Shown one piece after another: positions 1 through 7,600 of a stretch of 31,130 nucleotides of DNA. Position 1 is the stretch's first letter; each line of letters opens with the position of its first letter. The notes below the pieces were generated by a model. That model ran no database searches and was not told where the DNA came from. It saw only the letters and a list, made by a program, of their open reading frames with translations. The stretch comes from Pilasporangium apinafurcum (Eukaryota > Oomycota > Peronosporomycetes > Pythiales > Pythiaceae): contig BCKE01000102.1 of NCBI GenBank assembly GCA_001600495.1, forward strand, positions 2,765 through 33,894, given 5' to 3'. The position numbers and the translations under genes are program-made.

Positions 1-3
1 AAT

Positions 4-30
4 AGTGGGTCTCAAGGATGAATGTAGAAC
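4..30 (+). repeat. Left terminal inverted repeat of the Harbinger element
   Basis: It begins AGTGGGTCTCAAGG and pairs with the reverse complement of 2341-2367 at 25 of 27 positions. It is preceded by AAT at the very start of the window. Confidence 0.9.
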
Positions 31-132
31 TGTGAACGTAAGTTCGAGTAATTTGTTATTGGTCAAATTTCACGATTAAATCGAGTATTTACGTAAACTT
101 TTGAACGTCTGGATATTCATCAAAATCGGTGA

Positions 133-1014
133 ATGTGGGGACGTACATTTAAACAAACAGTAAGCAAAATGAAAGAAGGGAGCAACGCAAGAACGACAGG
201 TAAGAAGCGCATTTCGTGGGAGAACGATGCTGCAAACGAGCACGGCAAGACATCGATGGACATCCTCCTAGAATGGATGACAACCCACGGGAATTACGAC
301 CGCTGGAAGGGTGGAGTGACGCAACATGGACAGTCTAAAGAGTCGCTATTGAGTGAGATAAATGAGAAGTTTCACAGCGCAGGAGTCCATCACAGGGACA
401 ACAGGGATATCCGCTCNAAAATTTCCGCTCTGGAGAAGAGCTACCGCGATGCTATCGATTGGCGCGCACGTACGGGGCAAGGAATCTTAGACAATGATCA
501 AAGCAGTGGTAATGAGCGTATACTGACGAATATGAGACGAATTTGTAGCCACTTTGACGAATTAGACCCCATAATGAGCGAAAGAGTGTCAACACGACCT
601 CTGTTTACGTCTGAAGATGACACTGCAGATTCGCTGAACGATTCGGAAGCTGGGGCTTCCGTCCCTTCCTATGCCTCTACCTCAACCTTCCTGGCTGGTG
701 AGGAGGTAGCCGAGTCTTCTCGACTAACAAACGCACGGAAAAAACGGACAGCGTCATCACCATTCCGTTTTTGGCAAAAACTCGAGGTCACAGCTCAATC
801 AATCGCCGAAAAGCGTCTAGATCTAGAGCGTGAAAAGAGTAAGAGAGAAGAAAAGCGGTTTGAACTAGAAAGTAAACTCCTGGAGGAAGATTTAAAAATG
901 AAGCGTCTAGCAGTTGCAGTGGAGAAAGGATTGGGTAGAAAGCGATTGCGAGACGCAGGGATTCCAGAGGAAGAGATAAATTTACTTCTCCCTTTCGACA
1001 AGGAGTTGCTTTAA
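133..1014 (+). CDS. Harbinger-associated Myb/SANT-like DNA-binding protein
   Basis: This is the second protein of the transposon, expected to bind the element ends and help bring the transposase into the nucleus. The N-terminal third (about residues 28-110) has the spaced tryptophans of a trihelix/Myb-SANT-like domain: a tryptophan in SWEND, another in LLEWM, a third in YDRWKGG, then DWRAR. A Ser/Thr-rich linker follows. From about residue 205 there is a long charged coiled coil (RLDLEREKSKREEKRFELE), ending in a short acidic tail. The ATG at 133 is the first in frame and sits about 100 bp inside the left terminal repeat. The last 33 bp overlap the end of the transposase on the other strand. 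One codon contains an N (base 417). The assignment rests on domain pattern and location. Confidence 0.8.
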   Translation: MWGRTFKQTVSKMKEGSNARTTGKKRISWENDAANEHGKTSMDILLEWMTTHGNYDRWKGGVTQHGQSKESLLSEINEKFHSAGVHHRDNRDIRXKISALEKSYRDAIDWRARTGQGILDNDQSSGNERILTNMRRICSHFDELDPIMSERVSTRPLFTSEDDTADSLNDSEAGASVPSYASTSTFLAGEEVAESSRLTNARKKRTASSPFRFWQKLEVTAQSIAEKRLDLEREKSKREEKRFELESKLLEEDLKMKRLAVAVEKGLGRKRLRDAGIPEEEINLLLPFDKELL

Positions 1015-2205
1015 TACAAGTTCTCGTCTATCACCTATTTCTATATTTTTCCATGTGGATTCATCATCACTGCTTTCGGATTCATCACGCATTTCTATCC
1101 ATTCGTCTGGTATGGTATCATCAATGCACAGATTGTGCAAGATACAACACGTGTCAATCATCCTCACCACTCGTTGCATTGACTGCCGATCACTAATTGC
1201 TAGCCTTATTCTCCGGAGGTGCTGGAATCTAGCTTTCAAAATGCCAATACAGTGCTCGATCGTGATACGTGCCCGAGAAAGTTTCTCATTGAAAAACTCT
1301 CTTTCTTGGATCAAATCGGACTGTATCCTCTTTTTAAATGCAGGCACAAAATGGTCGTGAGATGTAAACGCCGAATCACACAACACATACTCTCCAAACG
1401 AAAAAAAACTTTGATTGCTTGTATATAATTTTGCATTTGATAATACGCGCTGGTCATGTGCTGNACCTGGCCACCNGGCGTAGATGTAGCGTATTCTGCG
1501 GTTGTGATCGCAGACGATGATCGCGTTAACTGCGTAATTGCTTTTTCGTGTGTAGAAATCCTCGCCGCAAAACCGAGGTTTATACTCTAACGGAAACAGT
1601 GTTCCGTCTAGAAAGCCGACACAGTTAACAAACTCATGTGACCCTTGAATTGCTCTGGATATGGCTATACGCTCCTCGGCACTTGGCCAGCTCAAGACCT
1701 CATGCTTCAAAGATAGTATAGCACGCATGCACCGGTCACAGTACATCGTGACTGCGCCCTCGCTGCAACCAATATTTCGTGCGATTTTTGACAAAGAGCC
1801 TCCATTTCCGCAAAAACCAGTTCGCTGTAAGAGCACTAAGAGCTGCATAGCGACAGAGCNCTGTATATTGGCGGTACCCGACCTGAAAATCTGGTGGTGT
1901 TGAATGCGGCGAACGAGAAGCCAAAACGTTGTCCTCTCCACGCGAAACTCTTGTTTGAATACTTGGTCCGACGCATGGTCGAGGAAATACTGTGCGCGGG
2001 AGACATTTTGAGGACAGGGAGATCGATCAGATATGTATCGCTTGCTTTGAACAGCGAGTAATAGGAGATAAAGTTTCCGGTCCCGACCATCGTCTTCTTC
2101 GTCATGGACAAACTCAGTCACTCGGAGGTAACGATCGCAGAGGCGCTGAGCGAGCAAGTGTTCCAAGATGTGGATAAATTGTCTCTTCTTCGATATGCGC
2201 GGCAT
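982..2205 (-). CDS. HARBI1-like DDE transposase (DDE_Tnp_4 type)
   Basis: This is the nuclease that cuts and joins the Harbinger element. The catalytic triad is visible: Asp at about residue 199 in FLDGTLFPL, Asp at about 277 in VLCDSAFT, and Glu at about 317 in ITIEHCIGILKARF, the usual PIF/HARBI1 arrangement. Between the first two lie the characteristic GEDFYTRKSNYAVNA and HDQRVL motifs. A helix-turn-helix-like segment (SKIARNIGCSEGAVT) precedes the catalytic core. The first in-frame ATG is at 2205 and gives about 407 residues, close to the family norm. The frame stays open upstream to 2286, but only a TTG is present there. Three codons contain N. No inactivating break is seen. Confidence 0.92.
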   Translation of the reverse strand: MPRISKKRQFIHILEHLLAQRLCDRYLRVTEFVHDEEDDGRDRKLYLLLLAVQSKRYISDRSPCPQNVSRAQYFLDHASDQVFKQEFRVERTTFWLLVRRIQHHQIFRSGTANIQXSVAMQLLVLLQRTGFCGNGGSLSKIARNIGCSEGAVTMYCDRCMRAILSLKHEVLSWPSAEERIAISRAIQGSHEFVNCVGFLDGTLFPLEYKPRFCGEDFYTRKSNYAVNAIIVCDHNRRIRYIYAXWPGXAHDQRVLSNAKLYTSNQSFFSFGEYVLCDSAFTSHDHFVPAFKKRIQSDLIQEREFFNEKLSRARITIEHCIGILKARFQHLRRIRLAISDRQSMQRVVRMIDTCCILHNLCIDDTIPDEWIEMRDESESSDDESTWKNIEIGDRRELVLKQLLVEREK

Positions 2206-2340
2206 AATTTCTTTGTTAGTATGCGTGGCAATGAGGCGCGCGAGTGGTATGGGATCTATATTCAGATGGTCGTTCAGTGCACTCAAACCAATCTAAATGA
2301 CAATTCAACATGATTGGTAGAAATCGTATTTATAGTTGCT

Positions 2341-2367
2341 GTTCTACATTCAGCCTTGAGACCCGCT
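2341..2367 (-). repeat. Right terminal inverted repeat of the Harbinger element
   Basis: Read on the minus strand it begins AGCGGGTCTCAAGG, the partner of the left repeat. It is followed by AAT at 2368-2370, the second half of the target-site duplication. Confidence 0.9.
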
Positions 2368-2370
2368 AAT

Positions 2371-2670
2371 GTACCCCCATATTCACACGGTTAATAATAG
2401 TTACGCTGATCGGTCGCGCACAGTTATCAGAATGACGTCCCCGCGTTAAGCCCTTGTTTGGCGCCGGCATCTTCACTCAAAGTTGAAAATTCAAAAGTGA
2501 ATAGGCAAACCTGTGAGTGAATGGACATCTCTTGTTTAAGGTATCTGATTGGCTGAAAAAAGTACACATGAAAAATACAGAAGAAAAGAATGTGCAACTG
2601 CAGGCACCTCTTCTCAACCACTCATTCTTTTTCATTTTGTCACTGAACACTCATTCTTCAATTTGCCACG
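2371..2670. promoter_or_regulatory. Leader region of the first repeat-protein gene, with GATTGG box
   Basis: No gene is seen here. At 2547-2560 it contains GATTGGCTGAAAAA, the same box (an inverted CCAAT followed by an A-run) that precedes every other repeat-protein gene in the window, here 124 bp before ATG. The right end is pyrimidine-rich, with several CTCATTC/CACTCA runs just before the start codon. Confidence 0.5.
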
Positions 2671-4077
2671 ATGCCAGGAAGAGATATTCTCAAACGTAAA
2701 TGCCGGTCGATTGAGAGTTACATCAATTCCAGCCAGTTGCGCCCCAGAAAAGCTAAGAAAGTCAAAAAAGCGCATTTTAAGATCGATTTAACTGCGTTAT
2801 GGACCGATCCAAGATGTCACCATGTGCTGCTGTTTCTCGATTGGGATGAACTGTGTGACAGTCCAGAGTTGTGGATGCTATCACTCTTCGAAGCCCATCC
2901 AGACAAGCTCAACTGGGGAAATCTCTGCGCTGAACCTCGCCAATGGATGCTGTCATTCTTCGAAACGCATGTAGACAAATTAAATTGGAGAAAACTTTGC
3001 GAAACCCAGAAACGAGTACCCCGTTGCATTGGAGAGCATCAAAACGGACGCTTTTTTGGGGAACGCTATGGGTCATCACCATGGTGGAGAGTGCGACACT
3101 TTAAACCAGGCCAAGTGAAGCTCATTCAAGAACAACCTTGCAGATTACAAGAATGGATCTTGCCTCTTTTCAAAGCATATCCATACAAGCTCTGTTGGGA
3201 ACAACTATGCATGGAGCCTCAAGAATGGATGCTACCGCTTTTCAAAGCGCATCCATACAAGCTTCATTGGGGGAACCTTTCCAGTGAACGTCAACAATGG
3301 TTGCTACCGCTCTTTGAAAGCCATCCGAACAAGCTCCATTGGAAACAACTTTGCCACAAACCTCAAGAGTGGATGGTACCATTCCTTAAAGCGCATCTTG
3401 ACAAGCTTCATTGGTGGAATCTCTGCTACCAGCCTCAAAAACAAATACTATCGCTATTCAAAGCTCGTCCAAACAGGCTCAATTGGGAACAACTATGCAA
3501 GGAGCCTCAAGAATGGATGCTACCGCTTTTCGAAACGCATGCAGATAAGCTCCATTGGGGGAACCTTTCCCGTGAACCTCGGCAATGGATGCTGCCACTT
3601 TTCAAAACGTATCCAGGTAGACTTGTTTGGGGACAACTCTGCTACCAGCCTGGAGAATGGATGTTACCGTTCTTCAAAGCGCGTCCTGACGAGCTCGATT
3701 GGAGGCAACTATGCAACTTATCTCAAGAATGGATGTTACCACTCTTCGAAGGTCATCCGAACAAGCTTCATTGGGAACAACTATGCAAGGAACCTCAAGA
3801 ATGGATGTTGCCACTCTTTGAAATGTATCCAGAACAACTTTATTGGAAGCAACTATGCAAATATCAAGAATCAATGGTGCCAATACTACAAGCAAATTCG
3901 TATCGACGCGTTTATGGACTTCGTGAAACTCCTCAAGAATGGATGCTACCACTCTTTCTAGTGCATCTCGATAGGCTCCATTGGGGGCACTTGTGCAACA
4001 GACCTCAGGAATGGATGCTACCGCTTTTTGAATCAAATCCAGACAAGCTTTGTTGGAATGAAATATATGAACTGTAA
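2671..4077 (+). CDS. 24-residue-repeat protein, 5' part of an interrupted gene
   Basis: The function is unknown. The protein opens with a basic, NLS-like leader (LKRKCRS, RPRKAKKVKK). A conserved cap follows (FKIDLTALWTDPRC, then FLDWDELC), then about 16 copies of a 24-residue unit of pattern EWMLPLFxAHPDKLxWxxLC. Two units near residues 110-160 are degenerate. The reading frame ends at a TAA that is not native: it lies inside a 341-bp inserted element starting at 4073. The original gene continued into the unit-encoding sequence at 4414-4978, and the frame is continuous across the junction when the insert and one target duplication are ignored. The ATG at 2671 follows the pattern of its paralogues. 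The repeat resembles the NPDKIxW-type short repeats reported in giant-virus proteins; that link is by pattern only. Confidence 0.85.
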   Translation: MPGRDILKRKCRSIESYINSSQLRPRKAKKVKKAHFKIDLTALWTDPRCHHVLLFLDWDELCDSPELWMLSLFEAHPDKLNWGNLCAEPRQWMLSFFETHVDKLNWRKLCETQKRVPRCIGEHQNGRFFGERYGSSPWWRVRHFKPGQVKLIQEQPCRLQEWILPLFKAYPYKLCWEQLCMEPQEWMLPLFKAHPYKLHWGNLSSERQQWLLPLFESHPNKLHWKQLCHKPQEWMVPFLKAHLDKLHWWNLCYQPQKQILSLFKARPNRLNWEQLCKEPQEWMLPLFETHADKLHWGNLSREPRQWMLPLFKTYPGRLVWGQLCYQPGEWMLPFFKARPDELDWRQLCNLSQEWMLPLFEGHPNKLHWEQLCKEPQEWMLPLFEMYPEQLYWKQLCKYQESMVPILQANSYRRVYGLRETPQEWMLPLFLVHLDRLHWGHLCNRPQEWMLPLFESNPDKLCWNEIYEL

Positions 4078-4220
4078 GGAACTTGAGTGTTTGAAGGTAA
4101 ATTGAAAAGTGAGATTATTGTTTTAGCTTGCACTACTCTCTTTCTTTCTAACCATTCATTTTCTTATTGGCCTAAGAACCAACCATTCTTCCTTACACAT
4201 AAACATGCAATGATTACCTC

Positions 4221-4311
4221 GTAATTACGCTTTCGTAAATTAGTAATTACGTTTTCGTAAATATAGTAATTACACTTTCGTAAATACAATAATTACGCTT
4301 TCGTAAATGTA
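4221..4311 (+). repeat. Four tandem 22/23-bp iterons inside element copy A
   Basis: Four units start at 4221, 4243, 4266 and 4289, with consensus GTAATTACGCTTTCGTAAAT plus two or three variable bases. Each contains the 8-bp palindrome GTAATTAC (ATAATTAC in the last). The regular spacing, about two helical turns, would suit repeated protein binding or slippage expansion. Confidence 0.85.
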
Positions 4312-4365
4312 GAAATCATAACAATATCAGATATGTAGCTTGATATGCAAAATTATGAACTTGTG

Positions 4366-4376
4366 GGATTTGAACC
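4366..4376 (-). promoter_or_regulatory. tRNA-derived B box in element copy A
   Basis: On the minus strand this reads GGTTCAAATCC, a perfect Pol III B box. The sequence on either side (CCCACAA, TTTTGCATAT) matches the same part of copy B. No A box is present, so the copy is internally deleted. Confidence 0.6.
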
Positions 4377-4413
4377 AGGGACGTCAAGATATAAAAAGTC
4401 TTCAATCCTTACA

Positions 4414-4978
4414 TGAACCGCCAACGTGGATGTTGTCATTTTTCGAAACGCACCCGGACAATTTCAATTGGGATAAATTCTGCGACAGACCTCAGAGATG
4501 GATGCTACCACTTTTTGAAGCGCACCCAACCAAAATCAATTGGAAGGAACTTTGCCGGTTTCAGCAACATCAACGTCCGTCTCCACCCAATTTGCTCAGA
4601 CAACGTCTCGCTCAAAAGCAAGTATGCCACAAACCTCAAGAATGGATACTACCTCTCTTCAAGGCGCACCCTGACAAGCTCGATTGGGACCAGCTTTCTC
4701 AACCTCAAGAATGGTTTGTATTTCCTGAAATGCCCGCGTACTGTCGCACATATCTCCGCATTATACGTCAAGAATGGTTGTTGCCGCTTTTCAAAGAACA
4801 TCCTGACAAACTCAATTGGAAACAGCTTTGTGATAGACCACAAAAATGGATGTTGCCACTTTTCCAAGCGCACGCGGATAAACTTGATTGGAAACAGCTT
4901 TGTGATAGACCACAAAAATGGATGTTGCCATTTTTCCGAGATAATTCAGATAAGATCCATTGGGATCCAGAGAGATGA
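4414..4978 (+). pseudogene. 24-residue-repeat protein, displaced 3' part
   Basis: This is the C-terminal continuation of the gene at 2671, cut off by element copy A. It encodes about seven repeat units (pattern PPTWMLSFFETHPD, then QRWMLPLFEAHP) and ends with DNSDKIHWDPER before a TGA. It has no N-terminal cap of its own. An ATG at 4355 inside the inserted element could start a 207-residue product, but those first ~20 codons are element sequence. Two central units (around 4570-4620 and 4725-4765) are irregular. The last two units are near-identical in DNA (GGAAACAGCTTTGTGATAG occurs twice), so the 3' end was duplicated recently. Confidence 0.7.
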
Positions 4979-5058
4979 AAAATACATTTTTTCATTTTTG
5001 GTAATCAGATAAAAACACAAAAAGACTTACAGCAATTCGATACTATGTTGCAAACTCT

Positions 5059-5228
5059 AACGATAGGCGCGAGATCTTCTCTTGATTCTGATAGCTTTTT
5101 TAGATAATGCAATCAAGTGACGGGTTGTTTTTGCATATCGCTAACAAGAGTGCAAAAACAAACTGCCACTTGATTGCATTATCTAAAAAAGCTATCGGAA
5201 TCAAGAGGAAGATTTGGCGCCTATCGTT
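5059..5228. repeat. Long near-perfect palindrome (77-bp arms, 15-bp loop)
   Basis: The left arm 5059-5135 and right arm 5151-5228 are inverted copies with only a few mismatches and one single-base gap, starting AACGATAGGCGC on each strand. Each arm itself contains a smaller CTTGATT...AATCAAG inverted pair. No clear target-site duplication is seen. It sits between the 3' ends of two converging genes, so it could be a foldback/MITE-type element or a strong transcript-ending hairpin. Confidence 0.85.
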
Positions 5229-5251
5229 GAAATATACGACAAATACATGAA

Positions 5252-6177
5252 CTAAAACTTGGCATTGCGTTTCGAATGTCTTCTTGTTGGTGTCACTTTG
5301 GTCGGCGATACTTTTCTCAGCGATATTTTGTTCGGAGATGGTGTAGTTGACCCGTTACTGGTGTTCTCGATATTGGGATCATCCACAACCCCGTAATTCT
5401 CCGATTCCGTATCACTGAACTCGATCACGTTGTTATTGTTCATATTCCTGGGGACTCGAACGGCTTCATAAACATATTTCTCGATCGAATAATCTGTATT
5501 ACGGGTTGTGAGATCCAATAACTGCGTGGACTCGCATGCTTGTCAGCGATTTTGTACGGAGCGCAGGGTTTATGAACAAATTTATCCTTGGAAGGATGAA
5601 GATATATACAACGAGTATACTCGAATGCAGTTGGATTCCATTCATCGAATAAATGACGCCTTGGGTAATAAGCTTCTGGGACATCAGGTTCATCAATTGG
5701 TCTCATCAGCTGTGTTTGATAGTAGCTCCATTGTCGTTCTGCATCCTTGATAAAGGCATCATCAATACCATGCTTCTGCTTGAATTCTCGAGTAAACAAC
5801 TGCGAAATTTTATCTGGAATAACTTCGTCAAAATTTGGAGGATTGGCTGGAGGAAACAACAAATTGTAATGTTCCCTATAAAATGGATGAGTAGCTGGGT
5901 TGAAAACAAAATAGAATCGGCTTGGATCACGTGCTGCTCGAATGGCCATGTCAAATAGCAAGTCTTTGTTGGTTGGAAGCCATGGTACTTGCTTTTCAGC
6001 TCCAAGTTGAAATACTGGATCATCTTCAATAAATGGTGGAACAAATCCACGATACTTCAGCGATGCAATTTCATGTTTGATGCCTTTCACTAAATTGTAA
6101 ACATGGGCACGACGAGCATCTCGTGAAGTTTTGTATGCTTTGACAAAAGCTTGATCAAGGGGGTCGTCGCATTTCGC
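5252..6177 (-). pseudogene. Unknown protein gene, 5'-truncated and frameshifted
   Basis: I do not recognise the family. A protein-like frame is open from 6177 (just after an upstream TAG) and has no ATG in its first 75 codons; a GTG lies at 6090. It encodes an aromatic- and proline-rich globular region (PWLPTNKDLLFDMAIRAA, YPRRHLFDEW). Near 5515-5525 the coding signal moves to another frame and continues to 5252 with an acidic Asn/Ser-rich stretch and a basic Ser/Thr/Pro tail (SPTKVTPTRRHSKRNAKF) that looks like a nuclear localisation or chromatin-binding tail. The missing start next to the Fanzor region suggests the N-terminus was lost by an insertion or deletion there. Confidence 0.6.
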
Positions 6178-6296
6178 CTAACGAGATCATCATAGATGCC
6201 CAAGATACCAAAGTACCGGACATCCACAAATCAACTCTTGGGCCTATAACACCAGCAGAACTGGCAGGGCTCCTCGAAGAAGGCATCTCCGAATAG
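6144..6296 (+). other. Orphan coding fragment without a start codon
   Basis: A 50-codon open frame with no ATG lies between the truncated gene on the left and the Fanzor 3' end on the right. Its composition is protein-like (SPNEIIIDAQDTKVPDIHK, then ITPAELAGLLEEGISE and a stop). It may be the last piece of an otherwise lost gene, or part of the Fanzor element's flank. I cannot name it. Confidence 0.3.
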
Positions 6297-7196
6297 AAAT
6301 GACTAGAACTATTCTACGCTAATCCTAGTACAATACTTCCTATGTTCTTGTGAAAGATGTTCTTTGCTGCGCTAACGTCTCTGTCGTGTACGAAGTTGCA
6401 GCTTGAACAATTGTATACAATACTACCATTGAGATTGTTCTTGATTCTTCCACAGTTCGAACATGTGATAGATGTAAACTCTTCCTCACATTCGATCATA
6501 CGTCCACCAACACGTCCAAGCTTGTACTCCAACAACTTCTTGAACTTGTAATGCGATAACGACATCATAGCTCGTACTGTTGGACTGGTCAACTTGCGTG
6601 TTTTTTTCGATGGCGTTGGGATAGCAATAAGAGAGTTGTTCGGGGCAGCGTCCAATGCTACGCTCTTCTCATGCTTGCGAGCCATTTCAGAAGTATGGAA
6701 ACTTGGAAGGAGAACTGTCTTGTAATTCTTCGCAAGCCAGCTTGAAACCTTGTGATGTAGGTCTTCTACCATTCGAGTTACTTTACGCAAAGTGTACCGG
6801 ATCTTTCTTCTCAATCGATATCGATGACGGTGTTCTTTCGATTTCTCCGGACGTACTTTCAGTTAACGCAACTGCTGTTCCTTGATTTTTGTTTGTATTC
6901 TTTCCATATAGTTCTTCTCGCGTCCAGTTTCCATCTTCTTGAGTTCTAATTGAATCTTGGTTGCTTTTTCTGTTTTCAACTTGCGTAAATTCTTTTTCTT
7001 GACCTTCGTTCGTACTTTTTCAGTATACTTTTTCTTGCACTCATTCTCCATTTTTTTCAACTCTGATCGAAGCTTGTCTGCCATCTTGAAACGCTTGAGT
7101 AATGTCTTGTAAGCATCCTTTACACTCAAAGTTCTACCATCTGGATCATAAACCGTTGCGAAGTTTCGAACTCCGGGATCAATAGCACACACTCGA

Positions 7197-7600
7197 TGTA
7201 AGGATTGAAGACATTTATACATTGACACATCTAACACCTTTAGTTATCCCAGTTGGCTCAGCTGGTTAAGCACCTAGACTGCTATGTGTGTGACCGGGGT
7301 TCAAGTCCCACAATTACACACTTTTGCATATATTCATATTGTATGCCAAGTTTCTTCTTTTTGACCAAGTCATCACGTCATCATTCAAGGATAGTTAAAG
7401 ATAAAGGTTGTGGAGATGAGAAGCACATCATCCTAACATCTTTTGTATACTTACTACATGTTTGCGCATTAAGTAGAAACGAGTGGCTCTAGAGCGCTAA
7501 AAGAAAGGAATGGACAGGAGTAGCTAGAATACCAGACTTTTACGTTTAATGTCATTAATCTCACTTTCCAATTTACTTCAAAACAACTAAGCACCTTACA
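7197..7600 (+). mobile_element. Short TG...CA element with tRNA-derived Pol III promoter, copy B
   Basis: This 404-bp insertion in the Fanzor gene has ends TGTAAGG and CCTTACA. It is flanked by CTCGA at 7192-7196 and 7601-7605 (an 8-bp ACACTCGA direct repeat if the terminal ACA is counted). Ignoring the insert and one duplication, the Fanzor frame runs straight from PTKATRV into CAIDPGVRNF, so this is a clean insertion and not an intron; cutting at the nearest GT-AG would shift the frame. A tRNA-like A box and B box lie 57-112 bp from the left end. Both ends are homologous to copy A at 4073-4413. There is no coding capacity. Confidence 0.85.
7247..7318 (+). promoter_or_regulatory. tRNA-like sequence with Pol III A box and B box
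   Basis: The A box TGGCTCAGCTGG is at 7254-7265 and the B box GGTTCAAGTCC at 7298-7308, at tRNA spacing. GACTGCTA in the anticodon region recalls tRNA-Ser(GCU). The acceptor strands do not pair, the T stem pairs at only three of five positions, and the anticodon stem is poor. It therefore looks like a tRNA-derived promoter rather than a working tRNA. Confidence 0.7.

Larger units (their letters stand above)
4..2367. mobile_element. Complete PIF/Harbinger-type DNA transposon
   Basis: The element is bounded by 27-bp terminal inverted repeats that differ at two positions, and by a 3-bp direct repeat AAT at 1-3 and 2368-2370. It carries the two genes expected of this superfamily: a Myb/SANT-like DNA-binding protein on the plus strand and a DDE transposase on the minus strand, converging tail to tail. 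Harbinger elements normally duplicate TWA; AAT here is a small departure, or the termini are off by a base. Both genes are open, so the copy looks young and possibly active. Ambiguous bases at 417, 1464, 1476 and 1860 may reflect several near-identical copies collapsed in assembly. Confidence 0.92.
4073..4413 (-). mobile_element. Short TG...CA element with 5-bp target duplication, copy A
   Basis: This 341-bp insertion has ends TGTAAGG and CCTTACA. It is flanked by the direct repeat TGAAC at 4068-4072 and 4414-4418. Its first ~50 bp and last ~100 bp match copy B at 7197-7600 in opposite orientation: for example, its right end read on the minus strand starts TGTAAGGATTGAAGAC, identical to the left end of copy B. 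It carries a tRNA B-box-like sequence on the minus strand but has lost the A-box part, and its centre holds a four-unit 22/23-bp repeat that copy B lacks. No protein is encoded. The terminal TG/CA with a 5-bp duplication is what a solo LTR or TRIM element would show; a MITE is the alternative. Confidence 0.8.

Noticed and set aside
3284-3961. A second protein overlapping repeat gene 1 in another frame
   Set aside because: Long open shadow frames arise in every repeat gene because the 72-bp unit lacks stops in other phases; similar shadows appear on both strands throughout 12300-21600.
4221-4311. A CRISPR array
   Set aside because: The units are contiguous with no variable spacers and no cas genes are present.
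7247-7318. A functional tRNA gene
   Set aside because: The A and B boxes are good, but the acceptor strands do not pair and the T and anticodon stems are poor; the homologous copy at 4366 is internally deleted. It is tRNA-derived, not a working tRNA.
7253-7492. A 79-residue protein starting AQLVKHLDCYVC
   Set aside because: This is the usual false protein read through a tRNA A box to B box; it lies inside the mobile element.
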